From G965250275 sp965250275 (GTDB lineage Bacteria; Pseudomonadota; Alphaproteobacteria; Rhodobacterales; Rhodobacteraceae): a DNA stretch of 64,000 nt. This document shows, one piece after another, positions 37,844 to 46,268 of this stretch. The translations under genes and the position numbers were made by a program. Within the stretch, counting starts at the first letter, position 1. Every line of letters starts with the position of its first letter. The notes under the pieces were generated by a model. That model saw only the letters and a program-made list of their open reading frames with translations, was not told the DNA's origin and did no database searches. The DNA is taken from the NCBI GenBank assembly GCA_965250275.1, contig OZ252297.1, positions 3,720,001 through 3,784,000 of the forward strand. Reading direction: 5' to 3'.

Positions 37844-38614
37844 ATGCTGAATGTCATCGAACACGGAACACCCTCGGAGCACCCCCCTGTGCTGATCGCT
37901 CACGGGCTTTACGGCTCGGCCCGCAATTGGGGTGTGATTGCCAAAAGGCTCTCCTCTGATCGCTCTGTGATTGCCGTGGACATGCGCAACCACGGCGACA
38001 GCCCGCATTCAGAGGATCACAGCTACCCAGCGATGGCCGATGATCTGGCTGAAGTGATCGAAAGCATCGGCGGAACAGCGGACGTTGTGGGCCATTCCAT
38101 GGGCGGCAAGGCCGCTATGGCACTGGCACTGTCGCACGGGAAGTGTGTGCGCCGCCTCGTTGTCGCCGACATCGCCCCCGTGAGCTATTCGCACAGCCAG
38201 ATTCAGTTCATTGAAGCAATGCGCGCTGTCGACCTCAGCCAGGTAAAACGCCGATCTGATGCCGAGGCGCAGTTGGCCGCACTCGGGGTCGAACCCAGCT
38301 TGCAGAGCTTTCTCACGCAGTCCCTGGATGTTCCCGGCAAGCGCTGGCGGCTCAACCTGGACGCGCTGGAAAGACATATGCCCGATATCATGTCGTTCCC
38401 GGAGTATGACACCGTCTGGGAGGGATCCGCGCTGTTTTTATCCGGCGGTCAATCGGACTATGTCACGCCGGCCCACCGCTCGGTGATCAAATCCCACTTC
38501 CCTGCAGCGCGTTTCGCGAAGATCCCAGAGGCCGGGCACTGGCTCCATGCCGAAAAGCCGCGCGAGTTTGAGGCAACCGTACGTATGTTTCTGGACGCAC
38601 CCGCGCGCAGCTGA
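37844..38614 (+). CDS. Alpha/beta-fold hydrolase (YbfF-like esterase)
   Basis: 256 aa. Oxyanion motif HGLYGSARNWG, nucleophile elbow GHSMGG, late acid in GGQSDYV and catalytic His in AGHWLHAE. YbfF-type enzymes hydrolyse short acyl esters or acyl-CoA. The start at 37844 follows homologues (MLNVIEHG); an ATG at 37802 is possible but has no better site. It is a single gene in its direction, followed by a long empty stretch. Confidence 0.9.
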   Translation: MLNVIEHGTPSEHPPVLIAHGLYGSARNWGVIAKRLSSDRSVIAVDMRNHGDSPHSEDHSYPAMADDLAEVIESIGGTADVVGHSMGGKAAMALALSHGKCVRRLVVADIAPVSYSHSQIQFIEAMRAVDLSQVKRRSDAEAQLAALGVEPSLQSFLTQSLDVPGKRWRLNLDALERHMPDIMSFPEYDTVWEGSALFLSGGQSDYVTPAHRSVIKSHFPAARFAKIPEAGHWLHAEKPREFEATVRMFLDAPARS

Positions 38615-39138
38615 GCCTCAAATCCAATCCTTCGCAGACACACAACATCCGGTTTTCGAAGAATTACGGTCGAATTGTGAAGAACTTCGCCAATATGATG
38701 CCATTTGATCGGCGGATGCCGGCCAAGGGAGCTTCAATCATGGCAATCTTGCACCAGCTACGGTGATCCTGACGGTTGGGCGTGGCGTTGAAAGCGCCGC
38801 ATCTGATCTTAAAACGGTCGGCCCGGAGCGGAGCACTGGTTCTTCGGTGCATTCCAAGCATCTGTTTCCAAAATAGAAAAACCAGGCTTCCCCAGCGAGT
38901 AGCGCCAAAATGCATGCAAAGGCCCGCGTTCAGATGTGCGGGGATTCTGTCAACTGCGTTCACGATTGTCGCGCCCTAACAAGGCAGGTTTTCGCAATTT
39001 TGACCTGTTTGAACGGGCTCCGCTCAACCCAAAAGCGTAAAATGCTAGGCGGCTTGCCACAATAATGCTACATTTCTGTACCGGGTTCGGACAAAAAGAA
39101 GAATTGAACTCGGCTGAGCAGTAAGAAGGACCACTCCT
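38615..39138. other. 524-bp stretch without a supported gene
   Basis: No frame here has a ribosome site and a protein-like composition. A 99-codon frame on the minus strand (38664-38963) looks random in residue use apart from a Trp/Phe-rich middle. The bases around 38780-38900 have the look of remnant coding sequence. The last 20 bases hold the AAGGA site of the next gene. I see no terminator with a T-run. Confidence 0.5.
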
Positions 39139-39351
39139 TTGATCGGATATGTTGTTTACTCTCTTGTGGCAGCACTCTGTCTCAGCCTCAGCAGCGTGGC
39201 GCTGCTGGACGCGGGCTGGATGGTTGTGGCAGGGGCCTACATGGTTGGCGGGTTTGCCGGGTTTGTCACATACCTGATGATCGCCATCACCGGTACAAAT
39301 CCCGCCGTCCCTCGGATGCCCGCAGGACGGCAGTGGGAAAGAGAGTTCTAA
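39139..39351 (+). CDS. Small two-span membrane protein with TTG start
   Basis: 70 aa. Two hydrophobic segments (about 3-22 and 27-50) are joined by a short turn (DAGWM), followed by a basic, Pro-rich C-terminus (PRMPAGRQWEREF). The start is TTG at 39139, supported by AAGGA eight bases upstream; no ATG fits. It is convergent with the rhodanese gene. No family is recognised. A role in the inner membrane is all that can be said. Confidence 0.7.
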   Translation: MIGYVVYSLVAALCLSLSSVALLDAGWMVVAGAYMVGGFAGFVTYLMIAITGTNPAVPRMPAGRQWEREF

Positions 39352-39372
39352 TCGGCCTGACGCATTCTGCGT

Positions 39373-39765
39373 TCAAGTATCGGAGCCAGAAGGCTCTGTG
39401 ACGGGACCGCCCGACTGCGCCCAGTCTTTAAAACCACCGAGGTTATAGACCTCGCTGTACCCCATATCTTTCAGCAGCTTACCTGCCAAAGCCGCGCGAC
39501 CGCCGCTGGCACAATGCAGCACGATCGGACGATCAAAGCGCAACTCAGGATCGGCATGTGGGCTGGCCGGATCTGCACGGAATTCCAGCATGCCCCGCGG
39601 CACGTGGTGTGCGCCCACCGCCTGACCGGTCTTGGCCAGCTCAATTCCATCGCGGATATCCAAGAGCAAAGCACCCTCAGCAACCAGCGCCTGAGCGCGC
39701 GCCCCGTCGATGCGCTCCACACTCGCGTTGGCTGCGTCCATCATATCCTTAAGCGTGAGCGCCAT
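39373..39765 (-). CDS. Rhodanese-like domain protein
   Basis: 130 aa, a single rhodanese domain. LLLDIRDGIELAKTG is the N-terminal landmark; the active loop is CASGGRAAL with the sulfur-carrying Cys near residue 87, and GGFKDW lies near the end. It should carry or transfer sulfane sulfur in the cytoplasm. GGAGGG lies just before the ATG. It is 84 bp downstream of the SseB-like gene in the same direction, possibly one transcript with it and the UDG gene. Confidence 0.9.
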   Translation of the reverse strand: MALTLKDMMDAANASVERIDGARAQALVAEGALLLDIRDGIELAKTGQAVGAHHVPRGMLEFRADPASPHADPELRFDRPIVLHCASGGRAALAGKLLKDMGYSEVYNLGGFKDWAQSGGPVTEPSGSDT

Positions 39766-39849
39766 GAATCCCTCCAGATTGACCTTCGTACCAAGGCTAA
39801 CATGTCTGCAGCACAGGGGAAATTGCCAAAAGGTCGCTCAGCGCGGGGC

Positions 39850-40641
39850 TCAACGCAGTTTCGGAGGGCGCTCCGGATCGCTGCCGGGTGCCGCTGGGGC
39901 GCTTACGGTCACCTTTGCAGGCTTTGGCAAGTCAAACCGAAGTCCCACTGCCGCAAGGCGCTCAACGATCGGGTCATTGGCTGCAAAAAACCCCACGTCC
40001 AGCATTCCGGCGGCCACATCTGAGAAACTAAGCGCCTCCCCGACGAGCTGAGCCAATCCGGCCTCTGCGCCATCGCGGGCATCCACAAATCCAAGAATGT
40101 GTCCGTGAGCGCCACCGTCCTGAACCGTTCCAGACAGATAGGCCGTCTCTGCCAGACCACCTGCCGCTGCGAGTTTAACATCCAGCGCGCGCAAAAGGTC
40201 TTCGGGCACGTTGGTCGGCGACACCACGCTTTGAAGCCGCACGTCCAGCGCCTCTGGGGCCTGCGATACGGTGGTGTTGAGCCAGACCAATGCGTCATCG
40301 GAGAGCAGATATGAAGAAGGCGCCACGTCAGGATTGAGCGCAAGACCAACGCCCTGTCCCGACAACATTTGAACGATGCTCCGCCCGGACAAGGCGGCGA
40401 AAGGCGCTGTATCTCCGACAAACTGCGACAGCCGCTCTTCGCGATCGAAAGACAGAACAAACCGACCGTCCGCCACGTCAAAGACCTCGGGCGACAGGGT
40501 GTCGCCCTGGGCTTCTTCGCTGAGCAACAAGAAGAGCTCACATCCGACCAGGGTTTCGTAGAACCTCAGCCGCTTTGCGTCGTTATCCGGGTCCGCTTGC
40601 ATCTCGGCATGCGCCCGGTCCAGCAGCGTCGGTTCAGTCAT
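39850..40641 (-). CDS. SseB-family protein
   Basis: 263 aa. The N-terminal half resembles the SseB N-terminal domain (LLDRAHAEMQ, FYETLVGCELFLLL, SFDREERLSQF). The rest is variable and ends in a Pro-rich SAPAAPGSDPERPPK. SseB proteins are linked to serine sensitivity in E. coli; the biochemical role is unknown. It overlaps the end of the UDG gene by 8 bp, so the two are translated together. Confidence 0.82.
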   Translation of the reverse strand: MTEPTLLDRAHAEMQADPDNDAKRLRFYETLVGCELFLLLSEEAQGDTLSPEVFDVADGRFVLSFDREERLSQFVGDTAPFAALSGRSIVQMLSGQGVGLALNPDVAPSSYLLSDDALVWLNTTVSQAPEALDVRLQSVVSPTNVPEDLLRALDVKLAAAGGLAETAYLSGTVQDGGAHGHILGFVDARDGAEAGLAQLVGEALSFSDVAAGMLDVGFFAANDPIVERLAAVGLRFDLPKPAKVTVSAPAAPGSDPERPPKLR

Positions 40642-41236
40642 CCATTACCTCTTTGACGCGCTGCCGAAGCACCGGAAGAAGATCGGTTTCAAACCAGGGA
40701 TTCTTACGCAGCCAAGCAGTGTTGCGCCAGGATGGATGTGGCACCGGAAACAACGATGGGGCGTGATCGCGCCAGTCCATCACGGACTGCGTCACCGAAG
40801 TTTTTGTGCCCAGATGCCATCGGTGCGAATGGGCACCGACCAGTACGGTCAGCCGGACATCGCGCAACCCCTGCATTACTTGCGCATGCCAGGTCTTGGC
40901 GCAGACCGGCGGTGGTGGCAGGTCCGACCCGCGCGCATCATATCCCGGAAAGCAGAATGCCATGGGCACGATCGCCACCCGGTCTCGGTCATAGAATTGC
41001 TGCTCTTCCAAACCCAACCAGTCGCGCAGCCGATCCCCTGAGGGGTCGGTAAAGGGCTTGCCTGACTCATGAACGCGCGCGCCCGGTGCCTGCCCGGCGA
41101 TCAGCACGCGCGCGCGGGGGCGAAACCAGACCACGGGTCGCGGGACATGCGCGGTCGCCGTGGCGGCGAACCGGTCGGCACACAGGGTGCATTCGCTGAT
41201 ATTGCGTTCAAGCCCCGAGGGGCGCGCGCTGGGCAT
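40634..41236 (-). CDS. Uracil-DNA glycosylase superfamily protein, probably with an Fe-S cluster
   Basis: 200 aa. Motif A region GQAPGARVHESGKPF and motif B-like HPSWRN are present. Four Cys are placed at 16, 19, 95 and 112 (CTLC and C-x16-C), the spacing seen for the 4Fe-4S cluster of family 4/5 enzymes. Removal of uracil from DNA is the expected role, though members of this subgroup have other or unknown specificities. GGAAAG precedes the ATG. It starts a UDG-SseB-rhodanese group. Confidence 0.85.
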   Translation of the reverse strand: MPSARPSGLERNISECTLCADRFAATATAHVPRPVVWFRPRARVLIAGQAPGARVHESGKPFTDPSGDRLRDWLGLEEQQFYDRDRVAIVPMAFCFPGYDARGSDLPPPPVCAKTWHAQVMQGLRDVRLTVLVGAHSHRWHLGTKTSVTQSVMDWRDHAPSLFPVPHPSWRNTAWLRKNPWFETDLLPVLRQRVKEVMDD

Positions 41237-41459
41237 CTTGGCTTTCCAATCCGGGTTGGATCAGACCTAGATCAGAGCGCGCTGTTCGTCAAAGGCGCCC
41301 GACCAGAAACGAAAGTTCATGATTTGGAAACAATCACTTTGACGTCAAACCCGCTTTGGTCACCCGCAATTCATCCCCAGATACGCTCCAAATGCGGGGA
41401 ACCATTGGCTATTTGTTTCAGAATTAGACATAATGTGGCCAAACTCGGTCGGTAGGCCG

Positions 41460-41489
41460 TTAACACACCTCTGATAAAGAGGGTAAAAT
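41460..41489 (+). promoter_or_regulatory. Candidate promoter of the capsule gene cluster with internal dyad
   Basis: In the 304-bp gap 41237-41540, TTAACA (41460-41465) and TAAAAT (41484-41489) are 18 bp apart. The spacer carries the perfect dyad CCTCT-GATAA-AGAGG (41468-41482), where a repressor could sit. No gene is seen elsewhere in this gap. Confidence 0.45.
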
Positions 41490-41540
41490 CAGGCGTCGAG
41501 CGCCGCATCACAAGAGCAGACGGGGTCGCCGGACACAGCG

Positions 41541-42200
41541 ATGCTTGAATTTGAGAACGTCAGCAAATCCTTTTGGACGGGATCGCAGCGCAAAGTGATC
41601 CTGGACCGGGTGTCGTTCCGGGTCGAGCTCGGTCATTCCCTTGGCGTGCTTGCGCCGAACGGCACCGGAAAGACCACGCTTATCAACATGATGGCGGGAC
41701 TGGAGAAGCCGGACGAAGGCGAAATCCGACGTGGTTGCAACATATCCTTTCCGCTGGGCTTCATGGGCGGGGTCATCAGCCGCATCTCAGCGATGGAAAA
41801 CAGCCGATACATCGCCAAACTCTATGGGTTGGATCCGGATTATGTCGAGGCATTCTGCCGCTGGCTCTGTGGTCTGGGAGAGTACTTCGATCAGCCCATC
41901 GGGACATATTCTTCGGGCATGCGGGCGCGTTTCTCATTTGCCCTGATGCTCGCGCTCGATTTTGACATCTACCTGATCGACGAAGGCATGCCCTCGACTA
42001 CGGATGTTGAGTTCAACCGCAAGGCCGGGGCAATCCTGCACGAACGACTGGCGACCACCACCATTGTCATCGTGTCGCATTCGCCCGAAACTCTGGAAAA
42101 ATTCGCCCGATCAGCCGCCGTTCTGATGGACGGGCAGCTTTACATGTTCGACAGCCTGGAAGAAGCAAAGCAGCTCTATGACTACGAAACCCAAGGCTAA
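41541..42200 (+). CDS. kpsT: Capsular polysaccharide ABC exporter, ATP-binding protein (KpsT-like)
   Basis: 219 aa. Walker A APNGTGKTT near residue 40, signature YSSGMRARFSFA, Walker B IYLIDEG, and the switch His in IVSHS. These match KpsT/Wzt-type ATPases that drive export of capsular or O-antigen polysaccharide. It overlaps the KpsE-like gene by 23 bp. The matching permease (KpsM) is not adjacent and must be elsewhere if the system is complete. Confidence 0.9.
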   Translation: MLEFENVSKSFWTGSQRKVILDRVSFRVELGHSLGVLAPNGTGKTTLINMMAGLEKPDEGEIRRGCNISFPLGFMGGVISRISAMENSRYIAKLYGLDPDYVEAFCRWLCGLGEYFDQPIGTYSSGMRARFSFALMLALDFDIYLIDEGMPSTTDVEFNRKAGAILHERLATTTIVIVSHSPETLEKFARSAAVLMDGQLYMFDSLEEAKQLYDYETQG

Positions 42201-43860
42201 GCGTTTTCGCATCAAACGCGGTCCGGCCTCCACCGGGGCCCCGCCGCCATCGCAACCCGGCGATGACGCGGGTGCCGTGCCGCACACCGCTGCGCGACCT
42301 GTAGCACCACCGCCGCGGCCTGATCACGGGCAGACCTATCAGGGCGACGTGGCCTCGGCCCGTGAAACTGCCGCCGAAACGGATATCAATGCCATTCGAC
42401 GCGAAGGGCTGACGGGCCGCCAGTTGCGCATGGCCCGGCGCGTGGCGCAAAAACACAACCTGCCAGCGACATCCGATTTTGATGCGGTCCGGTTGTTGCG
42501 GCTGAATGGCATCGATCCCTTCAAGCGGTCGAACATTCTGGAACTCGTTGTGCCGCAGGGCGGCGCAGAGCAGCACGAAGGTGGGGCCCCCGACGCGTTT
42601 GCCGGACTGCCGTCCCACGCCGGAGGAGCCGGATCGCAGCGGGTACAGTTGCCGCAGACCGTCCCGGTGCAACGCCAGACCCTCCCTTCGACCGAGTTGA
42701 ATCCGATGGAACGCCGCGCGCGGGAGATCGGAGAGGTGCAGCGCGACATCATGCTGCGTCGCCGGCGCAAGATGGCCCTGTTGATGGCGCGGCTTGCCTT
42801 CTTCGTGATGCTGCCGACGCTGATCGCGGGATGGTATTTCTACTCTGCCGCCACGCCTATGTATTCCACCAAATCGGAATTCCTGATCCTTCAGGCTGAC
42901 AATGCCGGTGGGTCGGGCATCGGCGGTTTGCTCAGCGGCACCCAGTTCGCGACCAATCAGGACAGCATTGCCGTTCAGTCCTATCTCCAGTCCAAAGACG
43001 CGATGCTGAGACTGGACCGCGATGTCGGTTTCAAAACGCATTTCGAGCAACCTTGGATCGATCCGATACAGCGTCTGAAGGCCAACCCGACAAACGAGGA
43101 TGCCTACAAGACTTACAAAAAGAACGTCAAGATCGGCTATGACCCCACCGAGGGCGTCATCCGGATGGAAGTGATCGCGGCAGACCCGCAAACTGCCACC
43201 GATTTCTCAAGCAAGCTCATTTCCTATGCCGAAGACCGGGTCAACAATCTCAGCCAGCAGAAACGCGGCGATCAGATGCAGGACGCGATGGAGAGTTTCG
43301 AGAATGCTCAGGTCGCCCGCCGCGACGCCCAACAGGCACTGATCGAACTGCAACAACAAGGCGCGCTGCTGGACCCCGAAGGGGTCATCGGAACGCTGCG
43401 CAGCCAGATCAGCACTTACGAGGTCGAGTTGCAGGAAAAGCAGTTGCAACTCGCTGCACTGGAAGAGAACGCCCGCCCCAATCAGGCCCGGGTCTCTGGC
43501 GCCAAGGCTGATATCCGGCGGCTCGAAAACGTCATCGAAGCCCTGAATGCCCGGATGACCGATGCCAATCAGGGAGAGAATTCTCTGGCGGCCCTGACCG
43601 TTCGCATCCAGATGGCGCAGGCCGATCTGGCCACCCGCGATCTGCTGTTGCAATCGGCTTTGCAACAGGTTGAACAGACAAGGATGGAAGCCAACCGTCA
43701 GGTGCGCTATCTGGTGACATCCGTGGAACCGGTTGCCTCCGAAGCGCCCAGCTATCCGCGCGCCTTCGAAAATACCGTTCTGGCCTTCCTGATCTTTGGT
43801 GGCATTTATCTGATGATCTCACTGACCGCCTCGATCCTCCGTGAACAGGTGACATCCTAA
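42178..43860 (+). CDS. kpsE: Capsule polysaccharide export inner-membrane protein (KpsE/Wzz-like)
   Basis: 560 aa, much longer than E. coli KpsE (about 380). A Pro/Ala-rich N-terminal part of about 190 residues should be cytoplasmic, with a short conserved block (LTGRQLRMARRVAQKH, then SNILELV). Membrane spans lie at about 200-225 and 527-555. Between them is a large periplasmic region with long coiled coil (about 330-500). It overlaps kpsT and touches kdsA (TAAATG). It would bridge the ABC exporter and the outer-membrane channel. Confidence 0.88.
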   Translation: MTTKPKAKRFRIKRGPASTGAPPPSQPGDDAGAVPHTAARPVAPPPRPDHGQTYQGDVASARETAAETDINAIRREGLTGRQLRMARRVAQKHNLPATSDFDAVRLLRLNGIDPFKRSNILELVVPQGGAEQHEGGAPDAFAGLPSHAGGAGSQRVQLPQTVPVQRQTLPSTELNPMERRAREIGEVQRDIMLRRRRKMALLMARLAFFVMLPTLIAGWYFYSAATPMYSTKSEFLILQADNAGGSGIGGLLSGTQFATNQDSIAVQSYLQSKDAMLRLDRDVGFKTHFEQPWIDPIQRLKANPTNEDAYKTYKKNVKIGYDPTEGVIRMEVIAADPQTATDFSSKLISYAEDRVNNLSQQKRGDQMQDAMESFENAQVARRDAQQALIELQQQGALLDPEGVIGTLRSQISTYEVELQEKQLQLAALEENARPNQARVSGAKADIRRLENVIEALNARMTDANQGENSLAALTVRIQMAQADLATRDLLLQSALQQVEQTRMEANRQVRYLVTSVEPVASEAPSYPRAFENTVLAFLIFGGIYLMISLTASILREQVTS

Positions 43861-44694
43861 ATGAAACATGTCCAAGTCGGCGACCTGACCATCGCCAATG
43901 ACCGTCCGCTGACGGTGATCGCCGGTCCCTGCCAACTGCAATCTGCCGACCACGCGCAGATGATCGCCGGGGCCATGAAAGAAACCTGCGACGCCGCTGG
44001 GGCGCAGTACGTTTTCAAATCAAGTTTCGACAAAGCCAATCGCACCTCGGCCCTGTCGAGCCGCGGACCGGGCATTGACGCCGGCCTGAAGATCCTGTCC
44101 GACCTGCGCGACGCAATTGGCGTTCCCGTGCTGACGGATGTGCACAACGAAGCGCAATGTGCACCCGCCGCAGAGGCTGTCGACATACTGCAGATCCCGG
44201 CCTTTTTGAGCCGCCAGACCGATATGCTGCTGGCAGCCGGAAACTCCGGCGCGGCCATCAATGTCAAAAAGGGCCAATTCCTGGCCCCATGGGACATGCC
44301 CAACGTCGTGTCCAAGATCGAGAGCACAGGAAACGAGCGCATTCTGCTGACAGAACGCGGCACGTCCTTTGGGTACAACACCCTGGTGGCGGATATGCGG
44401 TCGCTGCCGCAGATGGCGCAGACAGGCTACCCGGTGGTGATGGATGCGACCCACTCAGTCCAGCAACCCGGTGGGCAGGGCGGTTCATCCGGTGGGCAGC
44501 GCGAGTTCGCGCCTGTGATGGCCCGCGCCGCGGTCGCCATCGGCGTGGCCTCGGTCTTCATCGAAACGCACGAGGACCCTGACACAGCACCGTGTGACGG
44601 CCCAAACATGATCTATTTGCGCAACATGCCCCGATTGGTGGACACGTTGATGGCCATAGACCGGCTGGCCAAGGAAAATCCGGTAGTATTGTAG
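43861..44694 (+). CDS. kdsA: 3-deoxy-8-phosphooctulonate synthase
   Basis: 277 aa. It condenses arabinose 5-phosphate with PEP to Kdo 8-phosphate, the start of Kdo for lipid A core or capsule. Motifs: IAGPCQL near the N-terminus, FKSSFDKANRTS, KKGQFLAPWDM, and DATHSVQQPGGQGG. The ATG follows the KpsE stop directly. Placement in an export cluster suggests a capsule with a Kdo linker. Confidence 0.96.
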   Translation: MKHVQVGDLTIANDRPLTVIAGPCQLQSADHAQMIAGAMKETCDAAGAQYVFKSSFDKANRTSALSSRGPGIDAGLKILSDLRDAIGVPVLTDVHNEAQCAPAAEAVDILQIPAFLSRQTDMLLAAGNSGAAINVKKGQFLAPWDMPNVVSKIESTGNERILLTERGTSFGYNTLVADMRSLPQMAQTGYPVVMDATHSVQQPGGQGGSSGGQREFAPVMARAAVAIGVASVFIETHEDPDTAPCDGPNMIYLRNMPRLVDTLMAIDRLAKENPVVL

Positions 44695-44711
44695 CCGAAA
44701 GAACTTTTGAC

Positions 44712-46208
44712 ATGACCAAACCTCTTCCCGAAGTCACTCAGAACACATGGGAATTCCTTCGGGATGCCATGATCGCGCCCACGGGCTTTCGCGAGTACGA
44801 TGCGCGCTGGAAGTATCCTGACGACATCAATCTGCCCGGCATCACAGCCCTTGGGCTTGGACTGGGCACCCAGATGCACGCGCGCGGCATCGACCCCGTC
44901 ATCGCCGTCGGCAATGACTATCGCGACTATTCCCTGGCCATCAAACAGGCCTTGATCCTTGGCCTGATGCAAGCTGGTATTCAGGTCAAGGACATCGGCC
45001 CCGCGCTGAGCCCGATGGCCTATTTCAGCCAGTTTCATCTGGATGTTCCGGCCGTTGCAATGGTCACGGCCTCGCACAATCCGAACGGATGGACCGGCGT
45101 TAAGATGGGGTTTGAGCGCCCTCTCACCCATGGTCCGGACGAAATGGCAGAACTGCGCGATATCGTTCTGCAGGGCCAGGGGGTGCCGCGTCCCGGCGGG
45201 TCATATGAATTTGTCGATGGGGTCAAGGACGCTTACCTCGACGATCTGGTGGGCGATTTCAAAATGACGCGGCCGCTGAAGGTCGTTTGTGCTACCGGCA
45301 ACGGCACGGCCTCCGCCTTTGCGCCAGAACTGTTTAGACGCATGGGCGTTGAGGTCGTCGAAAGTCACAACGTGCTCGACTACTCATTCCCGAACTACAA
45401 TCCGAACCCCGAAGCGATGGAGATGCTGCACGACATGTCCGCAGCGGTTCAATCGTCCGGTGCCGATCTGGCGCTTGGGTTCGATGGCGACGGCGACCGC
45501 TGCGGCGTGGTCGACGATGAAGGCGAGGAGATCTTTGCCGACAAAGTCGGCGTCATCATGGCCCGCGATCTGTCCAAGCTCTATCCCGACGCAACCTTTG
45601 TGGCCGATGTGAAATCCACCGGTCTCTTCGCGTCGGATCCGGAACTGCAGGCTCATGGTGTCAAGGCTGACTACTGGAAGACCGGGCACAGCCATATGAA
45701 GCGGCGGGTCAAAGAGATCGGTGCCTTGGCGGGTTTTGAAAAGTCGGGGCACTACTTTCTGGCAGAACCTATCGGGCGTGGATACGATTGCGGCATGCGC
45801 GTCGCCGTCGAAATCTGCAAGCTGATGGACCGCAATCCCGGTATGTCGATGTCGGATCTCCGCAAGGCCCTGCCCAAAACCTATTCCACGCCCACGATGT
45901 CGCCCTATGCCGCGGACACCGAAAAATACGACATCCTCGCGCGCCTGGTGGACAAGCTCGTTGCCAAGCACGAGTCCGGAGAGACAATCGCGGGGCGGCC
46001 GATCAAAGAGGTCGTCACGGTTAATGGTGCGCGTGTGATCCTCGATAATGGTGGCTGGGGCCTGGTGCGCGCTTCATCCAATACGCCAAACTTGGTGGTG
46101 GTGTGCGAAAGCCCTGAAAGCGACGCCGAAATGCGCGCGATTTTTGAGGACATCGACGCGGTCATCCGGACAGAGCCCGGCGTCGGCGACTACGATCAGA
46201 CCATCTGA
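44712..46208 (+). CDS. Phosphomannomutase / phosphoglucomutase
   Basis: 498 aa. The catalytic phosphoserine is in TASHNPNGWTG, the Mg2+ loop is DGDGDRCG, the sugar loop is GFEKSGHYF, and the phosphate loop is SNTPNLV near the C-terminus. It interconverts hexose 1- and 6-phosphates, giving mannose 1-P or glucose 1-P for sugar nucleotides. It lies 17 bp after kdsA, the last gene of the capsule group. Which sugar is used cannot be read. Confidence 0.92.
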   Translation: MTKPLPEVTQNTWEFLRDAMIAPTGFREYDARWKYPDDINLPGITALGLGLGTQMHARGIDPVIAVGNDYRDYSLAIKQALILGLMQAGIQVKDIGPALSPMAYFSQFHLDVPAVAMVTASHNPNGWTGVKMGFERPLTHGPDEMAELRDIVLQGQGVPRPGGSYEFVDGVKDAYLDDLVGDFKMTRPLKVVCATGNGTASAFAPELFRRMGVEVVESHNVLDYSFPNYNPNPEAMEMLHDMSAAVQSSGADLALGFDGDGDRCGVVDDEGEEIFADKVGVIMARDLSKLYPDATFVADVKSTGLFASDPELQAHGVKADYWKTGHSHMKRRVKEIGALAGFEKSGHYFLAEPIGRGYDCGMRVAVEICKLMDRNPGMSMSDLRKALPKTYSTPTMSPYAADTEKYDILARLVDKLVAKHESGETIAGRPIKEVVTVNGARVILDNGGWGLVRASSNTPNLVVVCESPESDAEMRAIFEDIDAVIRTEPGVGDYDQTI

Positions 46209-46268
46209 CACGCGAACTGGTGTCGCCCAGGCGTTGTAACGACGAACAGGTTCCCTGTGCGGGCGGCG

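Noticed and set aside
38664..38963. Possible 99-aa gene on the minus strand in the 524-bp gap
   Set aside because: No ribosome site, no family motif, and a residue mix without a clear fold. It may be a decayed remnant but is not supported as a gene.
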